A model generated the notes under the pieces. It was not told the DNA's origin, did not search any database, and saw only the letters and a program-made list of their open reading frames with translations. Of a stretch of 64,000 bases of DNA, positions 45,204-56,546 are shown piece by piece. This DNA comes from Xenopus tropicalis. Taxonomy: Eukaryota > Chordata > Amphibia > Anura > Pipidae. The stretch lies in assembly GCF_000004195.4 (NCBI RefSeq), contig NC_030677.2:198919872-198983871 (forward strand), in the 5' to 3' direction. Every line of letters begins with the position of its first letter. The first letter of the stretch is position 1. The position numbers and the translations under genes were made by a program.

Positions 45204-45837
45204 GGTCTCTCATTACATTGACTACCTGTAGTCGAATTGGAGAGCCTTCTGCACATGCCTGGAGGCAGCAGGAGCCAGTCTGTGCATTAGCAGGGTTTTT
45301 TTCTTGATGAGAGACCTGAACAGGAAGTTGGGGCGGAGCTTCACTCTGAACAAGGAAGGAGAGGATGGAGCACCTTGTAACTGGGGAACCAGGTCAGAAA
45401 GAACAGAGGGACAAAGGTAGGCAATTCTGGGAAGCTGTTTAGAGTAATGTTATTAATAGAAAAAAAAGGTTTACTTATTCTTTAAGAAAAGGATAGAAAC
45501 ATGAAAACTGGGAAGCTTAAAGATGTGAAAAACCAATGAAGGCAGTGAAATCCCATTCTGCATTCTATTTTCAATTTAAAATTGGTCTCATGGACTCTAA
45601 TTGAACTCAATTTCAAATCAAAAGCTTAAAGTTGGTCTCAAAAACTTAAATTGAAAACTGAAATTCGAATTTTGGTAAATCTGCCCCTTGTATTGTTAAT
45701 TTTCACCAGGCTTGAGCTCTGGGCTTCCCTGTATTACAATAGTCTTGCAAGTGCCAGCTTTGTTCCACAATCTGCCATCCTGGGGTGTTAAACTTCACCT
45801 AAGTGCAGGCTCATTCTCTTATAATCGTTACCATTTA

Positions 45838-46068
45838 GGGGCAGATTTATCAAAATGTGAGTTTAGAGCTTACTAAGTAAACCCTCCCCCCCCCCACACA
45901 CACGTTCTATTCATTCCTATGGGATTTGTAGAAGTGGATTTATCAAATAGTGAGTTTTAACTTTCACCTATTGATAAATACGCTTCTACAAGTCCCATAG
46001 GAATGAATAGGGTGTAGGTGAGTTTTTATGTATTAAGCTCTGAACTCACATTATAATAAATCTGCCCC
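45838..46068 (+). mobile_element. Harbinger-like MITE (GGGGCAGATTTATC ends), copy 2
   Basis: TTA at 45835-45837 and 46069-46071 flanks GGGGCAGATTTATCAAAATG and AATAAATCTGCCCC. Internal inverted GTTCTATTCATTCCTATGGG and CCATAGGAATGAATAGG. A C-run and CA-run lie in the left arm. Confidence 0.88.
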
Positions 46069-46071
46069 TTA

Positions 46072-47110
46072 ATAACCTATATTTGGACCCATTAATCAAT
46101 AATTATTATAATATAATAACGTAAATAATTACACGTAGAATAAACTCTATATTTATTGCCAGGGTCACGTAAACAAGCACTTTTTAAAGTCATATTAACC
46201 TAATTTTAGTGCCTACAGGCTGATAAACTAGAAGGGCATGTTAGTGAATCTGTATGCTGGGAGTGGTTAGAAATTAATTTATAATTTGATTTTTTTTTTT
46301 TTAAATAAATGATACAAACCAATGTCGGGGTGGGAAAGCCATAGTTTATCTTGTAGGGCACGATGCTTTTTATTCCACCTGCTTGCTTACAGCAATATTC
46401 ACATTCCTGCCACGCCTGAATGTATTCACATTGTTACAAGTTGCCGTTGTTGCACAATGATGCCAAGGCAAACATGTTAAAACATTACTGAGTTCTCTCT
46501 GTGCCACCTTAATGTATGGCATGAAGAAACTGGTATAAGCACCCAGCCCTGCGCTCACAGCAACTGTATTGCACCATTTGGCACAGGCAGTGTTAGTCAC
46601 TGAGGCATCACTAGCTGCAACCCCCCCTCCACTTACCCATCATTCTGTTTTTGTTTTCTTTTAAACTGACAATTTTTATTGGTTTTGTTAGTCATGGCGC
46701 ATTACAACAAGGACAGACTGCTCACTGCAGTAGTCTGCGTTATCAAAACTGTCATTAGGTGGCATCATGCATAGCGATACAGATATAGAAATTAAAAAAG
46801 TAGAGAAAAAATAGAGAAAAAAAAAAAAAGATGGGTAAATAAGGAGAGTAAAATACAATAACTTAAATCAGTATTGTACCGGCTGGGACCTGTTATTTTG
46901 GTAGAGTGGGGGTATACTGTATTTATCTTTCGTTATTTGCCAGTTTCTGTGGTTAAGGGTATAATTCTGTGGTTAAGCTCGTATGGCCATGAATAGTTTT
47001 CGTTTTCGTGGCCCATGATTCTGTTTTAATGTATAAGGCAGTACATTGATAGATTAACAACTCAATGAGAATCATGGGACCATTGTGATTGGATAACACT
47101 TTTTTTTCCT
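46072..47110. other. Unassigned intergenic DNA
   Basis: No feature recognised. T-run near 46290, A-run near 46817. Confidence 0.5.
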
Positions 47111-47111
47111 A

Positions 47112-47588
47112 TGGGAAAGTCTCCCATAGGGCTCAATGGCACTCTGCAGCTCCAACCCGGCCCAAGGAAAGCCTCCCATAGGGCTCAATGGCACTCTGCA
47201 GCTCCAACCCGGCCCAAGGAAAGCCTCCCATAGGGCTCAATGGCACTCTGCAGCTCCAACCTGGCCCAAGGAAAGCCTCCCATAGGGCTCAATGGCACTC
47301 TGCAGCTCCAACCCGGCCCAAGGAAAGTCTCCCATAGGGCTCAATGGCACTCTGCAGCTCCAACCCGGCCCAAGGAAAGTCTCCCATAGGGCTCAATGGC
47401 ACTCTGCAGCTCCAACCCGGCCCAAGGAAAGTCTCCCATAGGGCTCAATGGCACTCTGCAGCTCCAACCCGGCCCAAGGAAAGTCTCCCATAGGGCTCAA
47501 TGGCACTCTGCAGCTCCAACCCGGCCCAAGGAAAGTCTCCCATAGGGCTCAATGGCACTCTGCAGCTCCAACCCGGCCCAAGGAAAGT
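47112..47588 (+). repeat. 52-bp minisatellite, about nine copies
   Basis: Period 52 bp, confirmed from positions 47131 and 47183. The unit contains CCCATAGGGCTCAATGGCAC and CTGCAGCTCCAACCCGGCCC. Copies differ at very few sites (AAAGCCTCCC or AAAGTCTCCC; one CCTGG for CCCGG). It is followed by CGAA/TACGAAAAAGTTGCGC-type sequence to about 47750, resembling the right half of a CGAA-rich MITE. Confidence 0.95.
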
Positions 47589-47589
47589 C

Positions 47590-49459
47590 ACGATACTGAA
47601 GGCTGAATGAATCCAAAACTTCTGTACTCGTACAAATTTTGTTGCAAAGTACGAAAAAGTTGCGCAACTATACGAAAAAGTCGCAGAAAATATGCACAGT
47701 ACAAAAACATACACATTTTTTGTATTTCATACCTGATGTACTTTAATAAATAGGCCTAAATAGACTTAATTCCACTAGATGCTTAAATCATGACCTGAAT
47801 GAGATTCTTCATCAACAGCAGATGATATAGTTGGATCAATGAAGTTAAGGTATGTGGAACAACTCATATATATAAGTAGTATCAACTCTTCGCCGTCATC
47901 ACATGTAAATGTATCACCTAGATATGAGGTGCACCTCCTACATACTACTTCAAAAAAGCCTAGGCCTGGCTCTCACCCATCCTAGTATCTGAAGGCAAGT
48001 ATATCTAGATGTAAGGAGTACCTCTACCTTCTGTGGCACACTATGAGCTTTGATAACTGCATCTTGTAGTGGGGATCAAAACACCCAGGACTGCCATGAA
48101 CCAGTTGCCACTGGCAGCATTAGGAAAGGAAGCGCGTCTCACAAAAACAACCCTGAAATGGTGAGGAAGGCTTAATGAGAATATGGAGTGCCAGCTCTAT
48201 TGCCTAAAGCTTTTCCCAAAAGTAGATCAGTGGTCTACCTACCTACTGTACCTACCAACCAAACATTTCTGTGGTGTAGGTGCAGATAAGGACCCGTCCA
48301 TGTCATAAATGACCACACCCTCTTGCTCCCCCTTTATCACCTGGCCATGCCCCATTACCCCCAGACCGGCTCCTTATTAAGGAATACTCCTAAAAAATAT
48401 GGAAGGGTTGACAAAATGTTTTTCTATTATAATATAGACAAAGTTTGTACCCAGTCGATGCAGTCATTAGTTACAACTCTGAAAGCAAACATCTAATTGG
48501 TTGCTATGGCTTACTGCTACTAGTGTGATGAGTTGACCTGTGCACAATTTCAAACCACCCTCTCCCAAAAAAACTCACCCTTCTCTGGTGTTACCAGAGG
48601 GGTCGGACCAGGTGTTTATTTATAAATCAAAGCAGTAAGAACAGGGGGAGAAAGACTGGAAGGGCTGCACCATAGCCACAACCCGCTATAGAAGAAATTT
48701 GTTGACCTAAACCCGCCCTACCCATGCTAACCCTCATACTTCCCTTGTTACTTATCAGGTCCCATATTTTTGCTTTTGTGTTTTGTGCTCTTGTTGTCTA
48801 CAGAAACTTGGATTTTGTCCATTATGAATATACATATCCGTGCAATTTACCCTTTAATTTGTGAGAAAATTCCTTAATCTGTTTTATCAAGTTAAATAGG
48901 TATTTTTTGGCCAATGGACGTTATTCATTTGTACTTCACATAGTTCCTGACTGACAACCAACCAACCAGATTCAAAGAAATACTAATACTCCAGGGTGGC
49001 GTATATAGGTGCAGAGGAGCCATAGGATTCTACGCTATCAGTTGCAATTTAATGCGTGTCAGATTGCTTTATTTGATATGACAAATTAAGCCAAACGAAT
49101 GGGATTTATTGAACACGATTAACTTGATTAATGAAATGACTCATGTATATGGCTTTTAGTTGAAGGGTTGAGCCTACATATCTTCTTGTCAGAATGAGGG
49201 ATGATCACTTATGTAGGCAGGTTTAATAGCTGCCATTTGTACATCAAAACAAGTGTGTTTTTTGGCAATGGTTTGTCCCACTTAAGTGTATCATTTGCTG
49301 AGTTCATATGCAGCCAGAGAGTCTTAAGCTAAACCTTTGCGCATTTTAAAGGTATAGTTACATGGAAGGGTGCCTGTATTTACTATTGTAAGGAAAGATC
49401 TGAGCAACACATTTATTTGGACTGAAGTTGACATGTACCAAGTGGGATGTATTGGTTCA
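47590..49459. other. Unassigned DNA
   Basis: 47600-47755 is a CGAA-type MITE fragment. 48840-49300 looks single-copy and repeat-free by eye. No exon recognised. Confidence 0.4.
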
Positions 49460-49467
49460 GCACTAAG

Positions 49468-49745
49468 CAGGGTCGGACTGGGCCGCCGGGACACCGGGAA
49501 AAATCCCGGTGGGCCCCGGCCCTAGTGGGCCCCAGCGGCCCAGTCCGACCTTTGCCGGCGCTCCCCGCTACTGACTGTTCCTCCCCGACGCGTTCAATTT
49601 ATACGCGCTCGGGGAGGACGTCAGGCGGGGGCCCTTCGGGGGGGTTAGGGGGGCCCTTGGGGGGGTTAGGGGACGCGGCTGGGGCACCTGCAGGGCCCCT
49701 GGGGCGGGAGCCCCGGTGGGCCCTGCACCCCCCAGTCCGACCCTG
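49468..49745 (+). mobile_element. GC-rich hAT MITE (CAGGGTCGGACTGGG family)
   Basis: An exact 8-bp duplication GCACTAAG lies at 49460-49467 and 49746-49753. The termini CAGGGTCGGACTGGG and CCCAGTCCGACCCTG are perfect 15-bp inverted repeats. Inner stems are GGGCCCCGGCCCTAGTGGGC and repeated GGGGGGGTTAGGGG. The 101-codon frame spanning it is a composition artefact. Confidence 0.95.
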
Positions 49746-49876
49746 GCACTAAGTACTTCTTTGTTAATCTGAATGCAAGTGCCACCAAAACAATCAAAGG
49801 ACCCACATCCTATTTACACCTCAAATAATTGACTATGAAGATTTTCATTCATCCAGCTCATGGTATATCCAATATA

Positions 49877-50184
49877 AATAAATCTAAAGCAAATGGACTT
49901 GTTAAGAAATCATTGAAGACGTTTCACTACTCATCCGAGCAGTTTCTTCAGTTCAACTGACTGGTATGGGAAGTCAAAGTAACTCCACAGCATTCACCCC
50001 TCTGTGAGTTTCAGATGTCACCTCTCTGAAGAGTTACAAAGTGCCATTGTGATTGGATTAGTGGAAGAGTATATATGCTAAGGACTTCCCATACCAGTCA
50101 GTTGAACTGAAGAAGCTGCTCGGATGAGTAGTGAAACGTCTTCAATGATTACTTAACAAGTCCAGTTGCTTTAGATTTATTTAT
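49877..50184. mobile_element. Long inverted repeat with about 100-bp arms
   Basis: 49877-49975 and 50083-50184 are near-perfect reverse complements (for example GAAGACGTTTCACTACTCAT against ATGAGTAGTGAAACGTCTTC), with a loop of about 107 bp. The motif resembles a repeat seen in other fish and frog genomes, but I cannot place its superfamily. No target duplication established. Confidence 0.85.
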
Positions 50185-50669
50185 ACTAGATACCTCAGAT
50201 AATTGCTTAGTCCCAGCTAAACATCTGCTCCTTTTCTGTCTGAGATCCAAGTCCATGTTGAGGCCAAGGCCTTTAGTCTTCTGCCAATTTATAAATGGTC
50301 TACCAAGCTCTATGCTTCAAAGCTCCTCGTTTTCAATCTGCCCAGGATGTGGTATGGTGGTTCAAGTTGGTCCCGCCTCCAGTGGGTCACTTATTAGACA
50401 GTGTCTGCATTTTTGATGACCATTTGTGTATAATTGTTAGACGGCTGTTCTAAGAACAAAATAAAAAGAATGAATTAACTACAACTATAAATAGCCTTTG
50501 CAGAAACACAACAACACCTCCTCATTTCTTGGAATAATGTTGTCTTTTTTGATGATTATGGGTCCATGGTCAAAGGCTTTCATAATGCAGTGTGCCCTAG
50601 GCATATGATTAGCCCCATAATTAAAATGTAATTAAAACATAGTTTTAAAGGGGAGAGAAACCCTCAATA

Positions 50670-51876
50670 CAGGTATTGGACCCCTTACCCAGAAACTCAT
50701 TATCCAGAAAATTAAGAATTACAGCAAGGCCATCTCCCATTTTAATCAAATAATTCACATTTTTAAAAATGATTTCCTTTTTCTCTGTAATAATAAAACA
50801 GTACCTGTACTTGATCCCAACTAAGATATAATTACCCCTTATTGGGGGCAGAACAGCCCTATTGGGTTTATTTCATGGTTAAATGATTCCCTTTTCTCTG
50901 TAATAATAAAACAGTACCTGTACTTGATCCCAACTAAGATATAATTACCCCTTATTGGGGGCAGAACAGCCCTATTGGGTTTATTTAATGGTTAAATGAT
51001 TCCCTTTTCTCTGTAATAATAAAACAGTACCTGTACTTGATCCCAACTAAGATATAATTACCCCTTATTGGGGCAGAACAGCCCTATTGGGTTTATTTCA
51101 TGGTTAAATGATTCCCTTTTCTCTGTAATAATAAAACAGTACCTGTACTTGATCCCAACTAAGATATAATTACCCCTTATTGGGGCAGAACAGCCCTATT
51201 GGGTTTATTTAATGGTTAAATGATTCCCTTTTCTCTGTAATAATAAAACAGTACCTGTACTTGATCCCAACTAAGATATAATTACCCCTTATTGGGGGCA
51301 GAACAGCCCTATTGGGTTTATTTCATGGTTAAATGATTCCCTTTTCTCTGTAATAATAAAACAGTACCTGTACTTGATCCCAACTAAGATATAATTACCC
51401 CTTATTGGGGGCAGAACAGCCCTATTGGGTTTATTTCATGGTTAAATGATTCCCTTTTCTCTGTAATAATAAAACAGTACCTGTACTTGATCCCAACTAA
51501 GATATAATTACCCCTTATTGGAGGCAAAACAATCCTATTGGGTTTATTTAATGGTTAAATGATTCCCTTTTCTCTGTAATAATAAAACAGTACCTGTACT
51601 TGATCCCAACTAAGATATAATTACCCCTTATTGGGGCAGAACAGCCCTATTGGGTTTATTTAATGGTTAAATGATTCCCTTTTCTCTGTAATAATAAAAC
51701 AGTACCTGTACTTGATCCCAACTAAGATATAATTACCCCTTATTGGAGGCAAAACAATCCTATTGGGTTTAATTACTGTTTAAATAATTTTTTTAGCAGA
51801 CTTCCGAATTACGGAAAGACCCCTTATCCAGAAAACCCCAGGTCCCAAGCATTCTGGATAAGGGGTCCCATACCTG
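50670..51876 (-). mobile_element. TA-MITE with 113-bp array, copy 6 (both ends intact)
   Basis: TA at 50668-50669 and 51877-51878 flanks CAGGTATTGGACC and GGGTCCCATACCTG. About nine monomers in reverse orientation (50775-51770). Two monomers share the variant TTGGAGGCAAAACAATCC, so they derive from one duplication although another monomer lies between them. Confidence 0.88.
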
Positions 51877-51878
51877 TA

Positions 51879-52523
51879 CCATGGATTCATGTAATGTTAA
51901 TATTGGCTTTTCCATGATATCAAAAGAAACTATAGTGTTTGTTTGTTTGTTTTGCCATTAAGAAAGTAAAGACTACAAAAAAGTAGAGGATATTTTTCAT
52001 CAGAAAAGGCCAAATGGCAATGCAAAAAGGTTGTCTCACAAGAACAAACCCCAGTCTGTGGGTTATAGGTAATTACCAGCATAATAATATAAATATGAGA
52101 GCAATCAGTAGGAGTGTTTATAACAAAAAACTGTCCCTGTGGCTCTATAGCCCACATATTCTTTCCTCTCTATGCAAGGTTGTGCCGAGATTCCATTTCC
52201 ATTTTATTTTTCATTATTCTTTTGGTCTGTATAATTTTCCCTCCCTGCAAGAGGATATACACAATTTGCTTTACATAATTATGTTATTTCTTTGCTTATT
52301 TGTATTTTGCTTTTTTGCTCTTGAAACACTTTGGAGCACATTAAAGCTCATTTTACTCTGTGGATTGAATATGGGTAAACATTTGATTGGTCAATTCTTT
52401 GCACAGTTCACAGCAGTTCACTGCTTTTTGGCATTTCTCAAGTCTGTTTGTATTGGTCGTATTCTGAGTTTTGCTTGATCACATTCTCTATAAAAAATTT
52501 GTACCTGGGTGGGACCTTTAGAC
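51879..52523. other. Unassigned intergenic DNA
   Basis: A 154-codon plus frame (52014-52478) is A/T-rich with no recognisable domain, and I do not accept it as a gene. Confidence 0.5.
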
Positions 52524-52526
52524 TAA

Positions 52527-52911
52527 GGGGCAGATTTACTAATCCACGAACCACGACCGTAAGCGTCCGAACGTGTTTTTTCGTAATGAATGGTATTTTT
52601 GCGGCTTTTTCGTTGCCTCCGCAACTTTTTCGTATGTCCCACGATTTTATCGTCGCCGTTACGACTTTGTCTTATTTTTTCCGCGACTTTTTCATCGGAT
52701 TGGTTTTTCCGCTGTTTACTATCGCTCAATACGAAAAAATCGCGACGGCAACGAATTAGTCGCACAAAATACGCTAAAGTCGCAACGGCGACGAAAAAGT
52801 TGCGACAAATACGAAAAATCACGTCAGTGACGAAAAAGTCGAAAAATTTTCGTTTCCAATACGTTTTTTTCCCTTTCGGGATTCGGATTCGTGGATTAGT
52901 AAATCTGCCCC
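52527..52911 (+). mobile_element. CGAA-rich Harbinger-like MITE, copy 3
   Basis: TAA at 52524-52526 and 52912-52914. The ends GGGGCAGATTTACTAATCC and GGATTAGTAAATCTGCCCC are perfect inverted repeats. CpG-dense. Frames on both strands up to 133 codons mirror each other because the element is palindromic. Confidence 0.9.
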
Positions 52912-52914
52912 TAA

Positions 52915-53232
52915 AGCTGGCCATACACGGGTAGATCCTTCACCCGATATCCCCACCTACAGGTGGCGATATCGGGGAGGCATGTAGGTGAATTCGATCG
53001 TTTGGCCCTGCACGCGGCAATGAGGCAGTCGGTTCGGGGACCGCATCAACGAGCTGATGCGGTCCCTGTTCCGACTGGATTTTCTAACCTGGCCGATCGA
53101 TATCTGGGCAATTTCAGGCCAGATATCGGTCGGCCAGGCCCCTCAGTTCTGCCCCTACACGGGCCGATAAGCTGCCGAATCGGTCCAAAGGACCGATATC
53201 GGCAGCTATAATCGGCCCGTGTATGGGGACCT
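52915..53232 (+). mobile_element. GC-rich multi-hairpin MITE
   Basis: TAA at 52912-52914 and 53233-53235. The ends AGCTGGCCATACACGGG and CCCGTGTATGGGGACCT are imperfect inverted repeats. Several inner stems built on CGATATCGG-type palindromes lie at 52966-52977, 53030-53070, 53090-53140 and 53170-53207. The TAA duplication suggests PIF/Harbinger. The 82-codon frame is spurious. Confidence 0.82.
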
Positions 53233-53235
53233 TAA

Positions 53236-53822
53236 GAGTAAGTGCCCTCTAGGCGCGAAATGCGTTATATTTCCTAATAAAAGTATATTTTTATATTTAA
53301 ATAATTACTTCACTACTGCCTGGACTTTGATTGCTCTCCCACTTATTCTATTGTGTTGGTAGTTTTCCATTATTTCTGCAATGCAAATAATATTCTCTAA
53401 TGAGAGATCTTTCTCCATAACGACACCTTATGTGCCCAGCGCTGGCGGGATTGAGCAACTTGCCCTCAGCTGTTATATAGTCAGCCCTCCTGCCCCCTGT
53501 TTACATGTTCACACCAGCAATCCAACACAACCCAGTGCTCTGAATGATTTTGCAAAAAGAATATTTTAAGATGGCTTTTCTTCTAATGCCAGAGAAATAA
53601 TTCATAGCAAATGGTCATTAGCTTTTATCACAGCTATCTACAATAAACCCATGGGGTGACTATTGTACATTTTTTAGGGAAGGAGAAATGATGTTACAAA
53701 AAAATTCAAATGTCTTTTATTCTCCTTATACTAGTTGACAGTTTGGGGGGTTGTCAGTACCAAATAGTGGTAAACAGTGTAATAGAGGTACAAAATAGTC
53801 ACATTTGGTATTAAGTTGATTA
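53236..53822. other. Unassigned DNA
   Basis: GGCGCGAAATGCGTTATATT followed by AATAAAAG near 53255-53285 resembles the GCGAAACGCG-type repeat tails frequent in frogs. No boundaries assigned. Confidence 0.4.
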
Positions 53823-53830
53823 TACTAGGG

Positions 53831-54333
53831 CAGTGGTGGGCAAACGTATTAGTCAACTGAGCCAAATATTGACAAAACATAGTTACATAGTTACATAGGG
53901 TTGAAAAAAGACCAGAGTCCATCAAGTTCAACCCATCCAAGTAAACCCAGCACACACAACCTATACTGACCAATCTATACACTCACATACATAAACTATA
54001 TATACAACCACTAATACTAACTGTAGATATTAGTATCACAATAGCCTTGGATATTCTGATTGTTCAAGTTCTACAGTGACTGAAAATTCATTTGAGAGCC
54101 AAATTTTTTGCAGACTGACACTGGCTCACTCGTGCATGAAACCTCCCCCTGCACTGTGTATCCCGCCCCCCCCCCCCCACCGCCTGCTCCCCCGTGTCTC
54201 CCGTAGCCCAAAGACCACCCCCTCCTGCTGATTTTTACTACGGGCAACGAAAATGCGATCACACTGTACGTGCAAGCCCGCACCTGGGAGAGCCAAATTC
54301 AAGGGGCTAAAGAGCCGCAGTTTGCCCACCACT
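53831..54333 (-). mobile_element. hAT (CAGTGGTGGGCAAAC family) with LINE-tail insertion
   Basis: The left end CAGTGGTGGGCAAAC follows TACTAGGG. The right end GCAGTTTGCCCACCACT is followed by AGGGG, a damaged duplication. The right 160 bp match 32927-33088 inverted. The left part holds a LINE tail. A run of 12 C lies near 54168-54179. Confidence 0.8.
53879..54060 (-). mobile_element. CR1-like LINE 3' tail inside a hAT
   Basis: ACATAGTT octamers (53879-53897) precede AGGGTTGAAAAAAGACC and GTCCATCAAGTTCAACCC, the reverse of the CTTTTTTCAACC tail at 43.1 and 39.7 kb. Right limit approximate. It is younger than the enclosing hAT. Confidence 0.75.
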
Positions 54334-54339
54334 AGGGGA

Positions 54340-55979
54340 TATGAAGAAATAAACCATCTCTATTGTGAGGAAGAGTTGCCTATGCTTTTGGAAGGGAAGT
54401 GTTGCCATTGGCCCAAGGGTAGTGTGGGTAGTTCCTCTCCATTGTCTATAAAAGGAGAGGGAGCACATTGTTCTGTCTCTTTGGAGTCCATCTGATGCTA
54501 GGGCTGGCTCTGCTGGGGAACCAGAGTTAGGAGGCCTCAATAAGAAGATTGAACCTAAGGTAACTCAAGCCTAAGTGAAGGTGGGAATAAGGGTTGCAGT
54601 GAATGAGTTGAAGACAGTGGCAAGTAGCTCCTGTTACAGCACACTGTGGTGAGTGGTGAGAAAGACAGTGTAAAATAAAAATAGCAACTTTTTGCTCCCC
54701 CGAGGAGATTGTAGCATTGGGTAGTTCCACCAGCCTGTAGGGACTCAAGTTGGTCGAACTCTTTGTGGAATCTCATGGAGCAAACTGAGATCCTGATAGA
54801 CTGGGGTCAGAAACCAGACATATGAGTATTACCGATTGTGAAGCCTGTGTATAATGTGAGATTACTTAATGTGAGTATAATGTGAGTACTTTTTTACTGC
54901 TTATTATAAGTTAATCTACAATCCCTGGTTAAGAACGACTGGCGCCCAAGTTTCTATGTGACAGTGAAGGTGTGAAGATTTAAAGCTGAGCCTGGAGTCC
55001 CTTCCTTTAGTACAAGGGCCCAGTTGAGGTGAGGAGTCGCATGTGGCAGTGCTGTACCATGGGAGCAGAAGGTAAAGGTAGCCCTTGAAAAAGATTCAAG
55101 ATTTCTTTCTCAAAGTAAGCCAATGAGCAATCAGAAGTCAGGAAATTTGCTTTAATGGAGTTATAAAAGCACTGCATAGGGCACTTGGAAGTACATATGT
55201 TGTACGTGTTACCCAGCTACACCAGGGGGGCTTATGAAACAGATATCTCTTGTGAAACCACTTCTCATTTGGAATTTTTTTTGTCTATTGTAGGTGCCGC
55301 ATAGGCACAAAATAAAGTATTAAAAATAATTGGGCATTTTTGCACACATTTTCCTAACATTGTTTTCTTATGGTAACCATGGGTACAGATTCCCATATGT
55401 GTTCCAGTCACCATTCTTTAGGCACTATTTCAGTTTATTTCAGTTTAATCTTTGACTTGAATCATCCTCAGACACATTTCCTTTTCCAGATTTTTTTTTT
55501 AAGACTTTCTCTGTGAGCAAAATGTACAGACATTTAACGGCAGTTACACATGACTAACAGTTTCTTGTTTTCCATGGGGGAGCAGCCGGCATGGTGTTGA
55601 AATGCATAATCATTGGGCTGACGGAGCAGTGCGCAGCAAATAGTTTGTAAAAACAAACAGGATACCACATTTCTTACTGGACAGTCAGTAGAACAGCTCT
55701 TCATGAATGGTTTCCATCAGTAACAGTGTCCCTTGTGCTACAAACAACCAACATTGACAAGAGAACATCTACTGTAGCATAAAGAACTACGCTAGAGGTT
55801 CCAAGGCTAACCAAGGCCACCACTTGGGGAAATAAACTTCTATTTGAAGCACCATAGAAGGTTCTTCCCAATGAGGGCAGTGAGATTGGGGAATGCCCTT
55901 CTGATGTTGTGATGGCAAATTCCATTATTGCCTTTAGGAGGGGCTTGGATAATTTCTTGGACAAGCATTATATCTAAAG
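54340..55979. other. Unassigned intergenic DNA
   Basis: Overlapping frames of 70-90 codons on both strands show no recognisable features. 55500-55690 is repeat-free by eye. Confidence 0.45.
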
Positions 55980-55987
55980 ATCTACAG

Positions 55988-56546
55988 TAGGGGTGTGCAA
56001 ACTACGGCCCATGGGCCACATCCAGCCCGCTAGCTTTTTTAATCCGGCCCGCTGACTCCCACCCCCTTAAAATAAATCCGGGCCCTGATTGGTTGCGCCC
56101 TGTGCGTGCCCATGATGTCAGCACGCACGGGGCGCAACCATATAAAATGATGCAGCGGGGAACTGGGAGATAGAAGCAACCAGAGGATGGAGGGAGCCAC
56201 AGGTCGCTGGGGGGGGGGGGAGATGGAGGATGCTGGTGGGAGAATGGTGGGAAGGACGCTGGGGAATGGAGCTGGAGGATGCTGGGAGGGAGCTGGAGGA
56301 TGCTGGGGGGAGCTGGATGATATTGGGGAGGATGCTGGGGCTGGAGGATGCTGGGGGTGGAGCTGGAGGATGCTGGGAGGGAGCTGGAGGATGATGTGGG
56401 GAAGGTGGATGATGTTGGGGAGGATGCAGGGGGTGGAGCTGAGAGGCCCCATGATTTCTGATGGAAGCCCTGGGCGTAACAATGGCCTGGCCCGGCCCGT
56501 CTGTAAGTCCATGTGGCCCCTGAGCCAAAAAGTTTGCCAGCCCCTG
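55988..56546 (+). mobile_element. hAT (Charlie-like) element with internal minisatellite
   Basis: An exact 8-bp duplication ATCTACAG lies at 55980-55987 and 56547-56554. The left end TAGGGGTGTGCAAACTACGG and right end AGTTTGCCAGCCCCTG are hAT-type. GGCCCATGGGCCACATCC and AATCCGGCCCGC are typical subterminal text. The 157- and 174-codon minus frames (P/S/H-rich) come from the internal GGAGGATGCTGGG repeats. Confidence 0.92.
56225..56440 (+). repeat. Degenerate about 20-bp minisatellite (GGAGCTGGAGGATGCTGG)
   Basis: Irregular units of GAGCTGGAGGATGCTGGGAG with length changes, inside the hAT element. Purine-rich plus strand, preceded by a run of G at 56210-56220. Confidence 0.85.

Larger units (their letters stand above)
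44787..45485 (+). mobile_element. T2/Kolobok-type palindromic MITE, middle layer
   Basis: TTAA at 44787-44790 and 45482-45485. The termini AAAGAATAAGTAAACC and GGTTTACTTATTCTTT are inverted repeats. The arms stay complementary for about 150 bp (CCTTGTTCAGAGTGAAGC near 44916 against GCTTCACTCTGAACAAGG near 45338). A hAT has inserted in the left arm. Confidence 0.92.
44733..45687 (+). mobile_element. Second A-rich MITE copy, split by a TTAA MITE
   Basis: 44733-44786 (GAATTTGAAAAAAAAAATTC) and 45486-45687 (GGAAGCTTAAAGATGTGAAA through AAATCTGCCCC) align in order with the left and right parts of 44476-44732. The 0.7 kb between them is a bounded T2-type MITE. This is the outermost layer of a three-level nest. 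Confidence 0.8.

Noticed and set aside
44850..45307. Frames with HAHWGCRFRACALG repeats
   Set aside because: Caused by the 28-bp GC-rich array; overlapping frames on both strands.
52014..52478. 154-codon plus frame
   Set aside because: A/T-rich, no domain, no supporting signals. The Phe/Leu-rich content follows from base composition.
52523..52934. Mirror-image frames on both strands as an overlapping gene pair
   Set aside because: The element is palindromic, so each strand reads much the same peptide; it is a bounded MITE.
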